A DNA stretch of 36,821 bases from Pirellulales bacterium (GTDB lineage: Bacteria > Planctomycetota > Planctomycetia > Pirellulales > JAEUIK01): assembly GCA_019745975.1 (NCBI GenBank), contig JAIESQ010000172.1, forward strand, positions 1 to 36,821, in the 5' to 3' direction. The notes under the pieces were generated by a model. It saw only the letters and a program-made list of their open reading frames with translations. It was not told the origin of the DNA and searched no databases. Shown piece by piece: positions 11,467 through 21,591 of the stretch. Position numbers and translations under genes: made by a program. The first letter of the stretch is position 1. The number at the start of each line of letters is the position of its first letter.

Positions 11467-12594
11467 ATGAACCTGAAGATTCTCAAGCGCGTAAAGGTCC
11501 GCAGCTACGAGCGCGGCCTGTACTTCCGCGACGGCGAGTTCCGCGGCTTGCTGGAGGCTGGCGCGCACTGGTTCGTCGATCCGCTGGGCAAGGTGCGTGT
11601 CGATGTCGTTTCGCTGCGCGAGCCGTGGCTCGTGCACGAGAAGCTCGACGTGATCGTGCGCTCCGGCGCGCTTAACGACCGCGCCATCGTGCTCGACCTG
11701 AAGGACCACGAGCGGGCCTTGGTTTGGATCGAGGGCCGCTTCAGCCACATCCTGCCGCCGGGCCTGTACGCTTACTGGACCGTGCTAAAGGACGTGAAGT
11801 TCGAAGTGGTCGACGCCCGCAGCGTGCGCTTCGAGCACCGCGAGCTGCCGGTGATCAGCCGTTCGCCGCTGGCCGACCGCGTGCTGGAGATCGGCGCGGT
11901 TGAGCCGCACCACCAGGGCGTGCTGTTTATCGACGGCGAGTTCGTCGCGACGCTGCCGCCGGGCCGGTACGCCTTCTGGAAGAACGTGGCCCAGGTCAAG
12001 TTCATCCAGGAGGACCTGCGCGAGGCGATGTTCGACGTGAGCGGCCAGGACATCATGACGGCCGACAAGGTCACGCTGCGGATGAACGCGGTGGTGACCT
12101 ATCGCGTGGTCGATGCCCGAGCGGCCGTCAGCACGGCGGACGACGCCAAGCAGGCCCTATACCGAGAGGCACAGCTTGCCCTCCGGGCTGTAGTCGGCGC
12201 CCGCGAGCTCGACACGTTCCTGACCGACAAGGACGCGGTCGCCACGGAACTGGCCGAGATCGTCCGGCCGCGCGCCCGTGCGCTCGGTTTGGAGTTGATC
12301 GCGGTCGGTATCCGCGACGTGATCCTGCCGGGCGAAATGAAGGACCTGATGAACAAGGTCACGGAGGCCAAGAAAGCCGCCGAGGCCAACCTCATCGTCC
12401 GCCGCGAGGAAACGGCCGCCATCCGCAGCCAGGCCAACACGGCTCGGCTGCTGCAGGACAATCCAACGCTCATGCGCCTGCGTGAGCTGGAGGTCCTGGA
12501 AAAGGTGGCCACGAACTCGAAGCTCAACGTCGTCCTGGGCGACCGAGTCCTTGGAGATCGCGGCCTGGCCGACCGCGTGGTCAACTTGCTGTAG
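11467..12594 (+). CDS. slipin (SPFH/Band-7 family) protein
   Basis: 375 residues with a strong ribosome site (AAAGGAGG). The SPFH/Band-7 domain spans about 165-320 (EDLREAMFDVSGQDIMTADK, VTLRMNAVVTYRVVDARAAV, ELDTFLTDKDAVATEL), then a coiled helix (EAKKAAEANLIVRREETAAI) and the C-terminal tail. Unlike classical slipins there is no N-terminal membrane segment. Residues 1-185 instead contain three related modules (about 14-56, 81-120, 148-185), each with an aromatic G.L..DG.F..LPPG.Y.FW pattern. Known of the family: Band-7/slipin genes recur beside bacterial RNA-repair genes (RtcB, Ro60). Here it follows the tRNA array in the same direction and ends in a terminator, so it is the likely last gene of that locus. 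A scaffold role is inference. Confidence 0.92.
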   Translation: MNLKILKRVKVRSYERGLYFRDGEFRGLLEAGAHWFVDPLGKVRVDVVSLREPWLVHEKLDVIVRSGALNDRAIVLDLKDHERALVWIEGRFSHILPPGLYAYWTVLKDVKFEVVDARSVRFEHRELPVISRSPLADRVLEIGAVEPHHQGVLFIDGEFVATLPPGRYAFWKNVAQVKFIQEDLREAMFDVSGQDIMTADKVTLRMNAVVTYRVVDARAAVSTADDAKQALYREAQLALRAVVGARELDTFLTDKDAVATELAEIVRPRARALGLELIAVGIRDVILPGEMKDLMNKVTEAKKAAEANLIVRREETAAIRSQANTARLLQDNPTLMRLRELEVLEKVATNSKLNVVLGDRVLGDRGLADRVVNLL

Positions 12595-12651
12595 TTCGTC
12601 GGCGGGGCGTCGCGTCAATCTGGCGCGAAGCCCTCGCCGTGACTACGAAAG

Positions 12652-12697
12652 AAAGCTCGAGTGCGGGAGAAATCCTTGCTCTCGGGCTTTTCTTTTT
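12652..12697 (+). terminator. rho-independent terminator of slipin
   Basis: AAAGCTCGAG pairs over 10 bp with CTCGGGCTTT (one T-G), followed by TCTTTTTG. It lies 57 nt after the slipin stop. Confidence 0.88.
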
Positions 12698-13281
12698 GTT
12701 CCGACGCTACTCCGCAGCATGATTCTTGAGCCACCCGCGAATGACCCACGCGGCATTCCAGGCAACGAACGGGGCGAGGGCGGGCCAGCGTAGTGTCGGA
12801 TGAAGTGCGTTGCCGGCAGCATGCGGCACAGACTCGCCGAAGCCGGAAGCTGCGGACTCTCGTCAACGGGCAAAACAGATCCCAGAGCATCAAAGCCGCA
12901 CGCCGTTTTCAACCAGTGACCGAGTTGTGAGCTGACAACAGACGCTGCACTGGTGAACGGAAGTGGCGAAGTGACGGCGCAGATTGCTTCAGCCCTGCGC
13001 TGATCGCCTCGGGAGTTTGCGGCCGTACGGCACGGAAATGCAACAACCCGCGTGCGGAATCGGCGCGGGCACTGGTAAATTCGCACTCGCCACTGTCTGA
13101 CCAGTTTTTGCTGCTTCGGACGAACCAGGCAGCCTGCGGATTTGACCCGCGCGGCGAGAAGCTTGCCCCATCCAGTCTCTCAGTGGTACGTTCTCTACAG
13201 TGCCGCTGATGTTGGCGCATCGGTGAGGCTTGGTTGTCGACCGTTGCTGCCCGTGACTCACGCTCGAGGGAGGCCCAGGCG
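12698..13281. other. 584-nt intergenic stretch, no gene seen
   Basis: Frames here lack family features and good starts on either strand. Presumably contains the promoter of the DUF1501 pair. GGGAGG at 13268-13273 is the ribosome site for the gene starting at 13282. Confidence 0.5.
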
Positions 13282-14748
13282 ATGCTCGTGATTCCTGCCC
13301 GGCCCGATCGTTCCACCTGCGACGGACTCACGAGGCGAGAACTGCTGCGGGTTGGCGGTTCCGCCACGCTCGGGCTGAGCCTGGCGAACCTATTGCGGTT
13401 GCGCAGCGCGGCGGCCGCGGAAACTATTTCGGGTGGCGGCCCTGGCTGGCGGCGGGCCAAGAGCGTGATCCTCCTCTATTTGCAAGGCGGGCCCAGCCAC
13501 CTCGACCTATGGGACCCCAAGCCCGACATGCATGCCAGCATGAAGAGTGTTTTTTCGCCGATCGCGACGCAGACGCCGGGCATTCGCCTGACCGATGCGC
13601 TCCCCAAACTAGCACAGGTGACCGACAAGCTGACTCTGATCCGCTCGATGAGCTACACGCCAGTGGGCCTCTTGAACCACACGGCGGCCATGTATCAGAT
13701 GCTTACCGGCTACACGGCCGACAAGGTAAGCCCGACCGGGCAGTTGGAGCCGCCAAGTCCCAAGGATTTTCCCAATGTGGGGTCGAACGTCTCGCGGCTG
13801 CGGCCCCTCGACGAACCGATGCTTCCGTTTGTCATGCTGCCACGACCGTTGCAAGAGAGCAATGTAATCGGCAAGGCGGGAACGGCCGGCTTCTTAGGGC
13901 GCGCTTACGACCCGTACTATCTCTATCCGCCCGGCAACGATGGCGACCAAGAGAAGTTGGACCATATCTCGGTCGATGACCTTGCCACGCGGCCTGAGGT
14001 CTCGCCGGATCGCCTGGGACGCCGGGCGCGGCTGCGGGAATTGATTGCCCACGGCATGCCGGCCATCGAGAAGGCCACCTCGCATTACGAACTCGATAGC
14101 TACTATCGTCAGGCCCTGGGGTTAGTCTTGTCGGGCAAGGCGCGCGAGGCGTTTAACCTCGCCGCCGAGTCCAGCGCCATGCGCGATCAATACGGCCGCA
14201 ACGCTTTTGGGCAAAGCTGCCTGTTGGCCCGGCGGCTGATCGAGGCCGGCACACGGTTCGTCGAGGTCAATTGGCCGTCGGTGGCCAACTCGGGGGACCC
14301 ACACCGCTGGGACCATCACACCGAACTGTCAAAACAGATTCGCGAGCATGCGGGGCCGATGCTCGACGCGGGTCTGTCGAGCCTCTTGGCCGACCTCGAC
14401 GAGCGCGGGCTGCTAAGCGAAACGCTGGTGGTGGCCGTGGGTGAGTTTGGTCGCAGCCCCAAGCGCGGCGTCAACACGTCGGGCAATGGCAGCTCCGACG
14501 ATGGACGCGATCACTGGCCTTATTGCTTCACGGCTTGCCTCGCCGGGGCCGGTGTGCGGCGCGGATTCGTTTACGGACAATCGGACGCAACCGGCTCCGC
14601 GCCGATTGATAACCCGGTAACGCCGGGTGATCTACTGGCCACGATCTACCATTCGTTGGGCATCGATCCGGCGACAGTCGTCTACAACCACCTCAACCAG
14701 CCGCGGGAGCTGGTCAAGGGGACGACGCCGAAGGGACTGATGGCATAA
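13282..14748 (+). CDS. DUF1501 protein with Tat leader
   Basis: About 488 residues, alkaline-phosphatase/sulfatase-like fold, exported folded. Tat leader [20 protein letters not shown] (R17, R18). DUF1501 marks: [100 protein letters not shown], and [20 protein letters not shown]. Start chosen at ATG 13282 by the GGGAGG ribosome site; the longer frame from 13234 adds a non-Tat extension. Planctomycete DUF1501 genes usually pair with DUF1549/DUF1553 cytochrome-domain genes, absent here. Followed after 26 nt by a second DUF1501 gene, so probably one operon. Substrate unknown. Confidence 0.92.
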   Translation: MLVIPARPDRSTCDGLTRRELLRVGGSATLGLSLANLLRLRSAAAAETISGGGPGWRRAKSVILLYLQGGPSHLDLWDPKPDMHASMKSVFSPIATQTPGIRLTDALPKLAQVTDKLTLIRSMSYTPVGLLNHTAAMYQMLTGYTADKVSPTGQLEPPSPKDFPNVGSNVSRLRPLDEPMLPFVMLPRPLQESNVIGKAGTAGFLGRAYDPYYLYPPGNDGDQEKLDHISVDDLATRPEVSPDRLGRRARLRELIAHGMPAIEKATSHYELDSYYRQALGLVLSGKAREAFNLAAESSAMRDQYGRNAFGQSCLLARRLIEAGTRFVEVNWPSVANSGDPHRWDHHTELSKQIREHAGPMLDAGLSSLLADLDERGLLSETLVVAVGEFGRSPKRGVNTSGNGSSDDGRDHWPYCFTACLAGAGVRRGFVYGQSDATGSAPIDNPVTPGDLLATIYHSLGIDPATVVYNHLNQPRELVKGTTPKGLMA

Positions 14749-14774
14749 CATTGGCCGAGCCTGTTTGTGAACGG

Positions 14775-17084
14775 ATGAACCACTGTTGTACTTGGTTACT
14801 CGACCGCGACCTTGGTCGGCGGACGTTTCTGCGTTCCGCGCTGATGGGCACAGGCCTGTTGAGCCTGCCACAGTTGTTGCAATGGCAAGCGCAGGCCGCG
14901 CCGGCCGCTGGTGTGAAGAAGCGTTCGCTGATTCTGCTCTGGCAGGACGGCGGGCCCAGTCATTTCGAGACGTTTGATCCAAAGCCCGAGGCGCCGAGCG
15001 AGTATCGCGGAGATCTGGGCGCCATCCCCACATCGCTGTCCGGTGTCTCGTACTGTGAAGTGCTGCCACGATTGGCACGCCTTGCGCATCGAACGAGCGT
15101 GATTCGATCGCTGCACCAGCCGTCGTCCGATCATGTGGTCGGCTCACACAACGTACTGACTGGATGGGATGGCGAAACGGAGGGATCGAGGTCGCGCTAT
15201 CCCGACCTCGGCGCGGTGATCAGTCGGATGCGCAGCGGAACGGAAGAGTCCGACGTCGCGATTGGCGCTTCGACGGACCCCCGTCTGGCCAAAGGAATGC
15301 GCGGCGCCGGCGGTCGGTTGGTGGCGCGTCACGACCGGCACGCCTTACCGCGATATATTGACATCGGCAATGGCTTGCACCGGGGTGGACCTGCATTCCT
15401 GGGACCAATCGATGGTCCTTTCCAGGTCGCCGGCGACCCGGCAAAGCCCGGCTTCGTGATCCAGAATCTGGAGTCTGTCAGCGACGTCGGGCGCTTTCTC
15501 GCTCGGCAACAGATGCTTACGCGGCTTGATCAATTCGGGCCAACGATCTCCGCCAGCAACACGGCCTACAATCAGCGGTTTCAGGCGCTCCAAGACTTTC
15601 GGCAGCAGGCGATCGATCTCCTGTCGGGCGGCGGCGCGTCCCGAGCGTTCGATTTATCGCGTGAACGCACCGCGGTCCGAGAGCGATACGGTTGGCATTT
15701 GGCCGGACAGCAATGCCTACTGGCGCGGCGACTGGTCGAGGCGGGGGTGGGCGTGGTTGCCATCCGCTTTTCTCCGGACGGGCGAGGCGACTACGATCGG
15801 ACCATGATCGGCTGGGATGATCACGCTGTGCATGGCAACATCTTCGAGATCATGCGGCAGCGCGGGCCCCAGTTTGATCAATCGGTCAGCGCGTTAGTGG
15901 AGGACCTCGACGATCGCGGCATGGCCGACGACGTGCTTGTCGTCGTGGTCGGCGAGTTCGGACGAACACCTCGCATCCACGTCCATAAGGGATGCCCGGG
16001 GCGTGAGCATTGGGGCCCGGCTGGTTGTGCTCTGTTGTATGGTGGCGGGCTGACAATGGGGCAAATCGTCGGGTCGACCAACGACAAGGGAGAGCATCCC
16101 CACAATCGTCCGCTGACGTATCAGTCTTTGCTGGCCACGATCTATCGTGCCCTGGGAATTGACCCAGCTCACACGTTCGTCAACCAAGCCGGCCGGCCCG
16201 TCCCGATCTTACCAACTGGCGAGCCGATCTGGGAATTGACCGGCGAGACTTCCCGGCGCGACGGACGAACGCGATCAAACGCCATTCCGAGCGACGTGCA
16301 ATCGACGCCTGAATCAGCGGCCGTATCTCTCGCCAGCGTGTCGGGCTTGAAGAAGCTCGGGGCGCAAGCCGTGGAGTTGCCTGCCGGGACTACCAACGCG
16401 GAACTCGCCGCCATCGTTGACCGCGGGCATCTGGAGACCCTTGCCCTTCACGACGCGCGGATCGACGATGCCGGGCTGGCGGCACTCGAAGAGCTGAATC
16501 TGACCGGCACGCGGGTGACGGATTCCGGACTCGCGCACCTGCGGCCGCTCGTGCGCCTCATGCGGTTATCGTTCAACGGCACGCGCATCTCGCTCGCCGG
16601 AGTGGTGCGGCTGTTCGTCCACGATCAGCGACGATCACTCGTCGAGGCTCTCAGCGCCCTAGGCCTCGTCACCTTCGGCGACCAGGAAAATGTCGTGGCG
16701 ATTGACGTCGCGGGTACGGCGTTCGGTGACGATGAGCTGCAACATCTGGGGCCGTTGACGACCTTACGCGAGCTGCACCTGGCCGCCACACGTGTCACGG
16801 ACAAAGGAATGGTGCACGTCGGCCGACTCGCGAACCTGCAACGGCTATACCTGGCCAAGTGCGACGTCAGCGACGTCGGTCTCGCGCACATAGCCCAACT
16901 TAACCGCTTGCGGGCCATCAATCTCTATGGCACGAAGCTGACCAGCACCGGCCTCGAACACCTGTCGGGGATGGAGCAACTACGGCTGCTGTCGGTTACT
17001 GATGTCAAACTCCAGCCCGCAGTGGTGGACCGGCTGAAACAGAAGCTGCCCCGGCTGACCGTCACCGACTACACTCCCGTGTAG
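14775..17084 (+). CDS. DUF1501 protein fused to leucine-rich repeats
   Basis: About 769 residues. Tat-like leader (LGRRTFLRSALMGTGLLSLP), then a complete DUF1501 domain to about residue 490: ILLWQDGGPSHFETFDPKPE, RYGWHLAGQQCLLARRLVEA, VVVVGEFGRTPRIHVHKG, TYQSLLATIYRALGIDPAHT. A linker follows, then about 200 residues of leucine-rich repeats of the planctomycete type: GLAALEELNLTGTRVTDSGL, LRELHLAATRVTDKGM, LQRLYLAKCDVSDVGLAHIA, LRAINLYGTKLTSTGLEHLS. The repeats may bind a protein or glycan partner. ATG 14775 begins MNHCC and gives the shortest leader; TTG 14751, 3 nt after the previous stop, would be translationally coupled. DUF1501 proteins normally stop after the phosphatase-like domain, so the fusion is unusual. 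Confidence 0.9.
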   Translation: MNHCCTWLLDRDLGRRTFLRSALMGTGLLSLPQLLQWQAQAAPAAGVKKRSLILLWQDGGPSHFETFDPKPEAPSEYRGDLGAIPTSLSGVSYCEVLPRLARLAHRTSVIRSLHQPSSDHVVGSHNVLTGWDGETEGSRSRYPDLGAVISRMRSGTEESDVAIGASTDPRLAKGMRGAGGRLVARHDRHALPRYIDIGNGLHRGGPAFLGPIDGPFQVAGDPAKPGFVIQNLESVSDVGRFLARQQMLTRLDQFGPTISASNTAYNQRFQALQDFRQQAIDLLSGGGASRAFDLSRERTAVRERYGWHLAGQQCLLARRLVEAGVGVVAIRFSPDGRGDYDRTMIGWDDHAVHGNIFEIMRQRGPQFDQSVSALVEDLDDRGMADDVLVVVVGEFGRTPRIHVHKGCPGREHWGPAGCALLYGGGLTMGQIVGSTNDKGEHPHNRPLTYQSLLATIYRALGIDPAHTFVNQAGRPVPILPTGEPIWELTGETSRRDGRTRSNAIPSDVQSTPESAAVSLASVSGLKKLGAQAVELPAGTTNAELAAIVDRGHLETLALHDARIDDAGLAALEELNLTGTRVTDSGLAHLRPLVRLMRLSFNGTRISLAGVVRLFVHDQRRSLVEALSALGLVTFGDQENVVAIDVAGTAFGDDELQHLGPLTTLRELHLAATRVTDKGMVHVGRLANLQRLYLAKCDVSDVGLAHIAQLNRLRAINLYGTKLTSTGLEHLSGMEQLRLLSVTDVKLQPAVVDRLKQKLPRLTVTDYTPV

Positions 17085-17879
17085 CCGACATAGCCCGCCT
17101 GCTGCTGTCCTGGTCGAGCGAATGAACTTCGGTGTCGACGACGCCATCCCTCGGCACTTTAGCTCGGCGTGCCTTGGCGTCCGCTCGTCTCTGCTAGGCT
17201 GTCCGGTGGAGAAAAACTCCACGCTGTCGATTCAGGCAACGACTGGCCGGATGGCGAGTCCGACCCACTGATACTGCCGCTCTTCTGGTGTGCCATTTGA
17301 CCGGGGCGTAGGCGCATTTTGCCGGATCGAACACCGGCCCGTTGCCCGGAGAACGCCGCTCGAAAGCGGGGCCGCGGCATTTCGCGTGACGTTGCCTTAC
17401 GCTGGAGTTGGTAACAGCGGGGCTCTTTTTGGGACGCGCAAAAGGCACCGATCCATAACGCGCCGCTGCGAACTGCGGACCCAGCCGAAACCTCTTAAGC
17501 CCTGACCGAGCTCAAGCGTCAGGAGCTGTACGCCGACTGTGTGCCACGCCCGCGATCAGGTTGGCAAAGAGCTTCGTATCTCGGGCGTCGGCCTTGCCAA
17601 TAAGTTCCGGCCGCATCGAGTCCCGCAACCGACCCGCGGACACTGGGCGAAAACAGCGGCGGGCGAGGCGAAGAAACGCAAATCTCTGCACCAAGGCTCG
17701 GCAGCCGTGTTTCGATGTCGAGTGGCTGGAAGAAACGCCGGACCTGCGGAACATGCTTTGGCCCAGTTAGGGAGTCGGGGCTAGAATGCTGGCGCTGGCC
17801 GCGAGCAACGGCGGTAGTCCACCTCGCTCGATCGCTTCCGGGCAGGCCGAATGCGAGAACTTCGTCGACGAGTACGGTC
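17085..17879. other. 795-nt intergenic stretch, no gene seen
   Basis: Short frames on both strands show no family features, signal peptides or ribosome sites. It separates the DUF1501 pair from the third DUF1501 gene and may contain that gene's promoter. Confidence 0.5.
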
Positions 17880-19220
17880 ATGCTGACGATTTGGGAATCG
17901 CTCGCCGCTCAGCGACTTCAAATCTCGCGCCGCGCGCTGCTCGGCGTCGGATCGCTCGCGATGGGATCGTTTACGCTGGCAGACCTGTTGCGCTGCCGGG
18001 CTCGGGCCGCCACGTCGGCCGCTTCCACTCCGCCGCCACGTAGCACGAGCGTGATTCACGTCTTCCTGGGTGGCGGGCCCAGCCATATCGACATGTTCGA
18101 TCTGAAACCCAGCGCGCCAGCGGATATCCGCGGAGAGTTTCACCCGATCTCAACTAGTGTGCCAGGCGTTCAAATCTCCGAGCATCTGCCGCAACTCGCG
18201 CGCGAGCTGCATCACGTGGCGATTGTTCGCTCGGTGACGCATGGCGAATCCAGCCATTTGCCCGCCTCGCACTGGATGGTCACCGGTTACCAGCCTCCAC
18301 CATCGACCAGGTCGAACATCAATCCTTACTGCGGCGCGCTGGTCGCCAGAACACGTGGCGCCAACAACGACGGGCTGCCAGCGTACGTGAGCATCCCGCG
18401 GCGCCAGTTGCTGGGCGGAGCCGCCTACCTTGGCCCCGCGTTTAATCCATTCACGACCGAAAGCGATCCCAACTCGGCCGACTATGCGGTTCAGAATCTT
18501 AGGTTGCCCAGCGGGATTGATGCGTCGCGTCTGGAAGACCGCGCGGGGCTGCTGCACAACCTCGATCGCGTGCGGGCGGATATCGATCGGCATGGCGCGT
18601 TCGCCGGCCTCGATCGTTTCTCCCGCGAGGCCCTGGCCATGATCACGGGGCCGCGCGCTCGCGAGGCCTTCGATATCCAGCGCGAGGACCCTGTTACTCG
18701 TGATCGTTACGGGCGCACGCCTGCCGGTCAGCGGTGCCTGCTGGCACGGCGGTTGGTTGAAGCTGGCGTGACGTTCGTGACCGTGCTCTCTGGCGGGGAA
18801 TGGGACACACACACAGACAACTTCTCGATGCTCAAGAACAAGTCGCTGCCGCCGTTTGACCGCGCGCTCTCCGCACTCGTCGCCGATTTGCACCAACGCG
18901 GGTTGGATCGCGACGTATTAGTGTTGGTTTCTGGCGAGTTCGGGCGCACGCCCACGATCAATAGCCAGGCTGGTCGCGACCATTGGCCGGGGGCCATGTC
19001 GATATTGTTTGCCGGAGGTGGTCTGCGGGTTGGCCATGTAATCGGCGCCACGGACAGCCGTGCGGTGCAGCCGATTACGCGCCCCTACTCGCCCGGAGAC
19101 GTGCTGGCCACGGTCTATATGTTTTTAGGCATCGACACGCGCCAGGAGTTCAGCGACTACAGCGGTCGCCCACGGCCCTTGCTAGACGAAGGCGAGCCGA
19201 TCGCCGAACTGTTCTCGTGA
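17880..19220 (+). CDS. DUF1501 protein with Tat leader
   Basis: About 446 residues. Leader ISRRALLGVGSLAMGSFTLA is a Tat signal. Domain marks: VIHVFLGGGPSHIDMFDLKP, ISEHLPQLARELHHVAIVRS, THGESSHLPASHWMVTGYQP, YGRTPAGQRCLLARRLVEAG, VLVSGEFGRTPTINSQAGRD, SPGDVLATVYMFLGIDTRQE. ATG 17880 gives a compact leader of family length; the open frame extends 165 nt upstream but that part is unlike any leader. Same family as the two genes before it but clearly diverged, so not a recent tandem copy. Role in planctomycetes unproven; often linked to degradation of sulfated or phosphorylated polymers. Confidence 0.9.
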   Translation: MLTIWESLAAQRLQISRRALLGVGSLAMGSFTLADLLRCRARAATSAASTPPPRSTSVIHVFLGGGPSHIDMFDLKPSAPADIRGEFHPISTSVPGVQISEHLPQLARELHHVAIVRSVTHGESSHLPASHWMVTGYQPPPSTRSNINPYCGALVARTRGANNDGLPAYVSIPRRQLLGGAAYLGPAFNPFTTESDPNSADYAVQNLRLPSGIDASRLEDRAGLLHNLDRVRADIDRHGAFAGLDRFSREALAMITGPRAREAFDIQREDPVTRDRYGRTPAGQRCLLARRLVEAGVTFVTVLSGGEWDTHTDNFSMLKNKSLPPFDRALSALVADLHQRGLDRDVLVLVSGEFGRTPTINSQAGRDHWPGAMSILFAGGGLRVGHVIGATDSRAVQPITRPYSPGDVLATVYMFLGIDTRQEFSDYSGRPRPLLDEGEPIAELFS

Positions 19221-19430
19221 ATCGTTTGAAGCGGACATCGGTCGTCGCTCAAACGCGACGAGATTTGCAACCGCTGGAATCCTGTCGAGTGGGCCGATAT
19301 CTGCCGCGTCTTGGAAGGGCTCGGCTACGATGTGGCGGGGCGAGCGCGAGAATAGGCGAGTGTCGGCATGATCGTGTAGCATGGACGAGCGATTCCATCA
19401 CCTGATAGCTTCAGTTTCTAAGTTGCGTTG

Positions 19431-20478
19431 ATGTCGACGTCTGAAAGCAGAATTCTCGACGGGACTTGGTCGCGTCCCGGCATCGGCTACTTCGATGTGC
19501 CGAGCGACGTCCTAGGTAGCGTTTTCACGACGGAAGTCCGACAGGGGTGGTGTTCGAAGCCAACGCCGGAATTGATCCGACGGCTCGAGATACTAACAGC
19601 TTCTGGTTCGGAGCCGAGCGATATCTATCTTGCTATGCGAGTGCGACAACTGCGCGCAAAGAAGGCCGCTTGGGAGGCATATCTGCTTACCTCTTTTGCG
19701 TGCGGTCTTTTTCAAACCAGAGACTTACATCAACGATTGACCAGCTCCTCAGCGGACGCTTTTCGCGGTGCGATGGCAGAGTGTATGGCCTGTTGGTTTG
19801 TTGCAGGCAAGATGCGGTTTCCCTTCCGTGCGGTGGTAAGGGGACGCCGAAGTCGTAACTTGGACATGGGAATTCGCATCGGAAGTTCTGAGGTTGGCAT
19901 TGAAGTTAAATCGCCACATCGACCTTGGCCCGAAGAGAACTTCTGGAGCGGCGATGATTCCGATAAGATCGCGAGTGCCATCGCTTCGGCCAATCGCCAA
20001 TTCTCAGACGATCGACCCAACCTGCTTTTACTAGCACCGCACTTGCGATTTCCAGCCTTCCAGAACCGAGAGGACCTGCTGAAGGCGGCGTTTGGACATA
20101 GCGCCGTAACAGCAAAGATCAATATGCTAACCGGGGACATTGTCGGCGAGAGAATGGAATTCCGTCCCAGCGGCCGTTTTCTAAACGCGATCAAAAAAGG
20201 CAGGTTGCTATCGCAGGTTCCCTGGTTACAGGCGAATCAGTGTGATCGTATGCCTCGAAGAGAGGTTCGCCGAGAAACATCCGGCCCCGTCCACGCTTGC
20301 GTTGAGAAAGTCCCTCGCTTCATCCGAAAACCAGATGTGGATCGACCACAATGTTCTGGTATTGCACAACCCGAACGCACATTGTCCCATTCCACAGAGC
20401 GTTTTCAGTGAATATCCACAGCTCATCCCCGAAGGCGGCTACATGAAGTGGACCGACGGAGAGTTGGCACTTGTTTAG
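19431..20478 (+). pseudogene. frameshifted PD-(D/E)XK-like nuclease gene
   Basis: The N-terminal frame (from ATG 19431) shows a nuclease-like core: AMAECMACW helix with Glu, LDMGIRIG with Asp, then VGIEVKSP (E-X-K). The sequence resembles restriction-endonuclease-fold proteins, but no specific family is recognised. At the A6 run 20193-20198 the coherent sequence changes frame. Skipping one A gives ...IKKAGCYRRFPGYRRISVIV and continues to a natural-looking end (NPNAHCPIPQSVFSEYPQLI) at 20478, about 348 residues in total. In the first frame the tail to 20411 is low-complexity nonsense. A one-base insertion in the A run, natural or a sequencing error, explains it. Confidence 0.65.
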
Positions 20479-20838
20479 TAGCTCCTCGGGTTGAATGCTC
20501 AATTCGCCGTCATGTTGTCATCTAGCCCCAACTCCCTTACTAATCGAAAGCAACCGGATACGAACTCAAGCTCGCGAGGTTAATAGGAATCCAACCTTCC
20601 CGCGATCCGCTGCAGGCGGCGGCTCGGCGGCTTGCTCAAGCACTACTACCGCCAGGCGGCGTAGTCGCTCGGCTTCTAGGTTACGGCAGCGGCGCCGATG
20701 CCGCGCGCTCGTGACGCAAAACTCGTCGCCTCGCCGCGGCGGAACTCTTCGTGGCGGTCCGTTGTCGCTTCTTATCAACAATGCCGACCACGCAGCCACG
20801 CGCCGTTCTCAACCCAAGCAATGCGAGTACGCAAACTG
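20479..20838. other. 360-nt stretch, no gene seen
   Basis: Between two convergent genes. Frames are short and arginine- or proline-rich, as expected by chance in GC-rich DNA. No clear terminator. Confidence 0.5.
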
Positions 20839-21591
20839 CTAGGGACGAATAGTGGATTCAGTCGGGCGTACGGGATAGTGCGACCAGATTGCGACCTGGG
20901 GTCGATCGCTGCAGGCGGCCAACACCAGGCGATCGAGTAGCCGACGCGCTTCGGTGTACTCGGCAACTTCAATCTGGCGGATCCGCTCCGCGAGTTCGGC
21001 CTGCAACTTGCGAATCGATTGTTTCAACGCAGCCCGGTCGTGGGAACTCAGACTCAAACCTTGAGTAGTCCAGCAACGCACCAGCGATTCGACTGTCTGG
21101 GCGGCGGCCTGATCAGGGACTTCGATCAACACTTCGGGCCAATGCAACTCACCCGTCTCGGGATTCAACCACTGTTCTAAAGGCGCCAGTGGATCGAAGA
21201 CCGGCTGAATCGACTGGTGGTCGCGAGCCCATCTTCGCCGAGCTTTGGCCTCTTGAACTTTCGCTTCCAGTCGCAGTCGCCTTTCGACGCGCGGCCACAG
21301 CATACGCTCGCGATTGTCGAGCCACAGCGACCGCGCGTGTTCGCCGGCGATCAGGCCGTGCCCGCCGTAGTAGAGTCCGACGCCCAATCCCTCGAACATC
21401 AAGCCCAGACCACGATAGTAGTTGCCCTGAATCGTCGAATCGTGGTGGTAGCATTCGACGTGGTTGTACGCCGGGTAGGGTGCATACGGACCCGGCAACG
21501 CGGCCGGCCCCCACGGTGTCATTTGTTGGGCGCTCACCAATTTCGCGGCGCAAAGTGCGAAGTAGCCCACCAACAGAATCGCAGTCTTCAT
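20839..21591 (-). CDS. secreted protein of unknown function
   Basis: 250 residues. Signal peptide MKTAILLVGYFALCAAKLVS, cleaved near AQQ. A short Pro/Tyr/Gly-rich segment follows (PWGPAALPGPYAPYPAYNH, GLGLMFEGLGVGLYYGGHG), then a charged, probably helical part (residues 90-240). An AGGAGC ribosome site lies before ATG 21591. It has no neighbours in its direction and is divergent from the sigma-factor cluster across 390 bp. No domain recognised; similar short secreted proteins with a Gly/Tyr-rich start are common in planctomycetes. Confidence 0.75.
   Translation of the reverse strand: MKTAILLVGYFALCAAKLVSAQQMTPWGPAALPGPYAPYPAYNHVECYHHDSTIQGNYYRGLGLMFEGLGVGLYYGGHGLIAGEHARSLWLDNRERMLWPRVERRLRLEAKVQEAKARRRWARDHQSIQPVFDPLAPLEQWLNPETGELHWPEVLIEVPDQAAAQTVESLVRCWTTQGLSLSSHDRAALKQSIRKLQAELAERIRQIEVAEYTEARRLLDRLVLAACSDRPQVAIWSHYPVRPTESTIRP

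Noticed and set aside
20193-20198. A6-G as a programmed -1 frameshift site
   Set aside because: The continuing frame needs a +1 shift, so the classical -1 slippage does not produce the longer protein.
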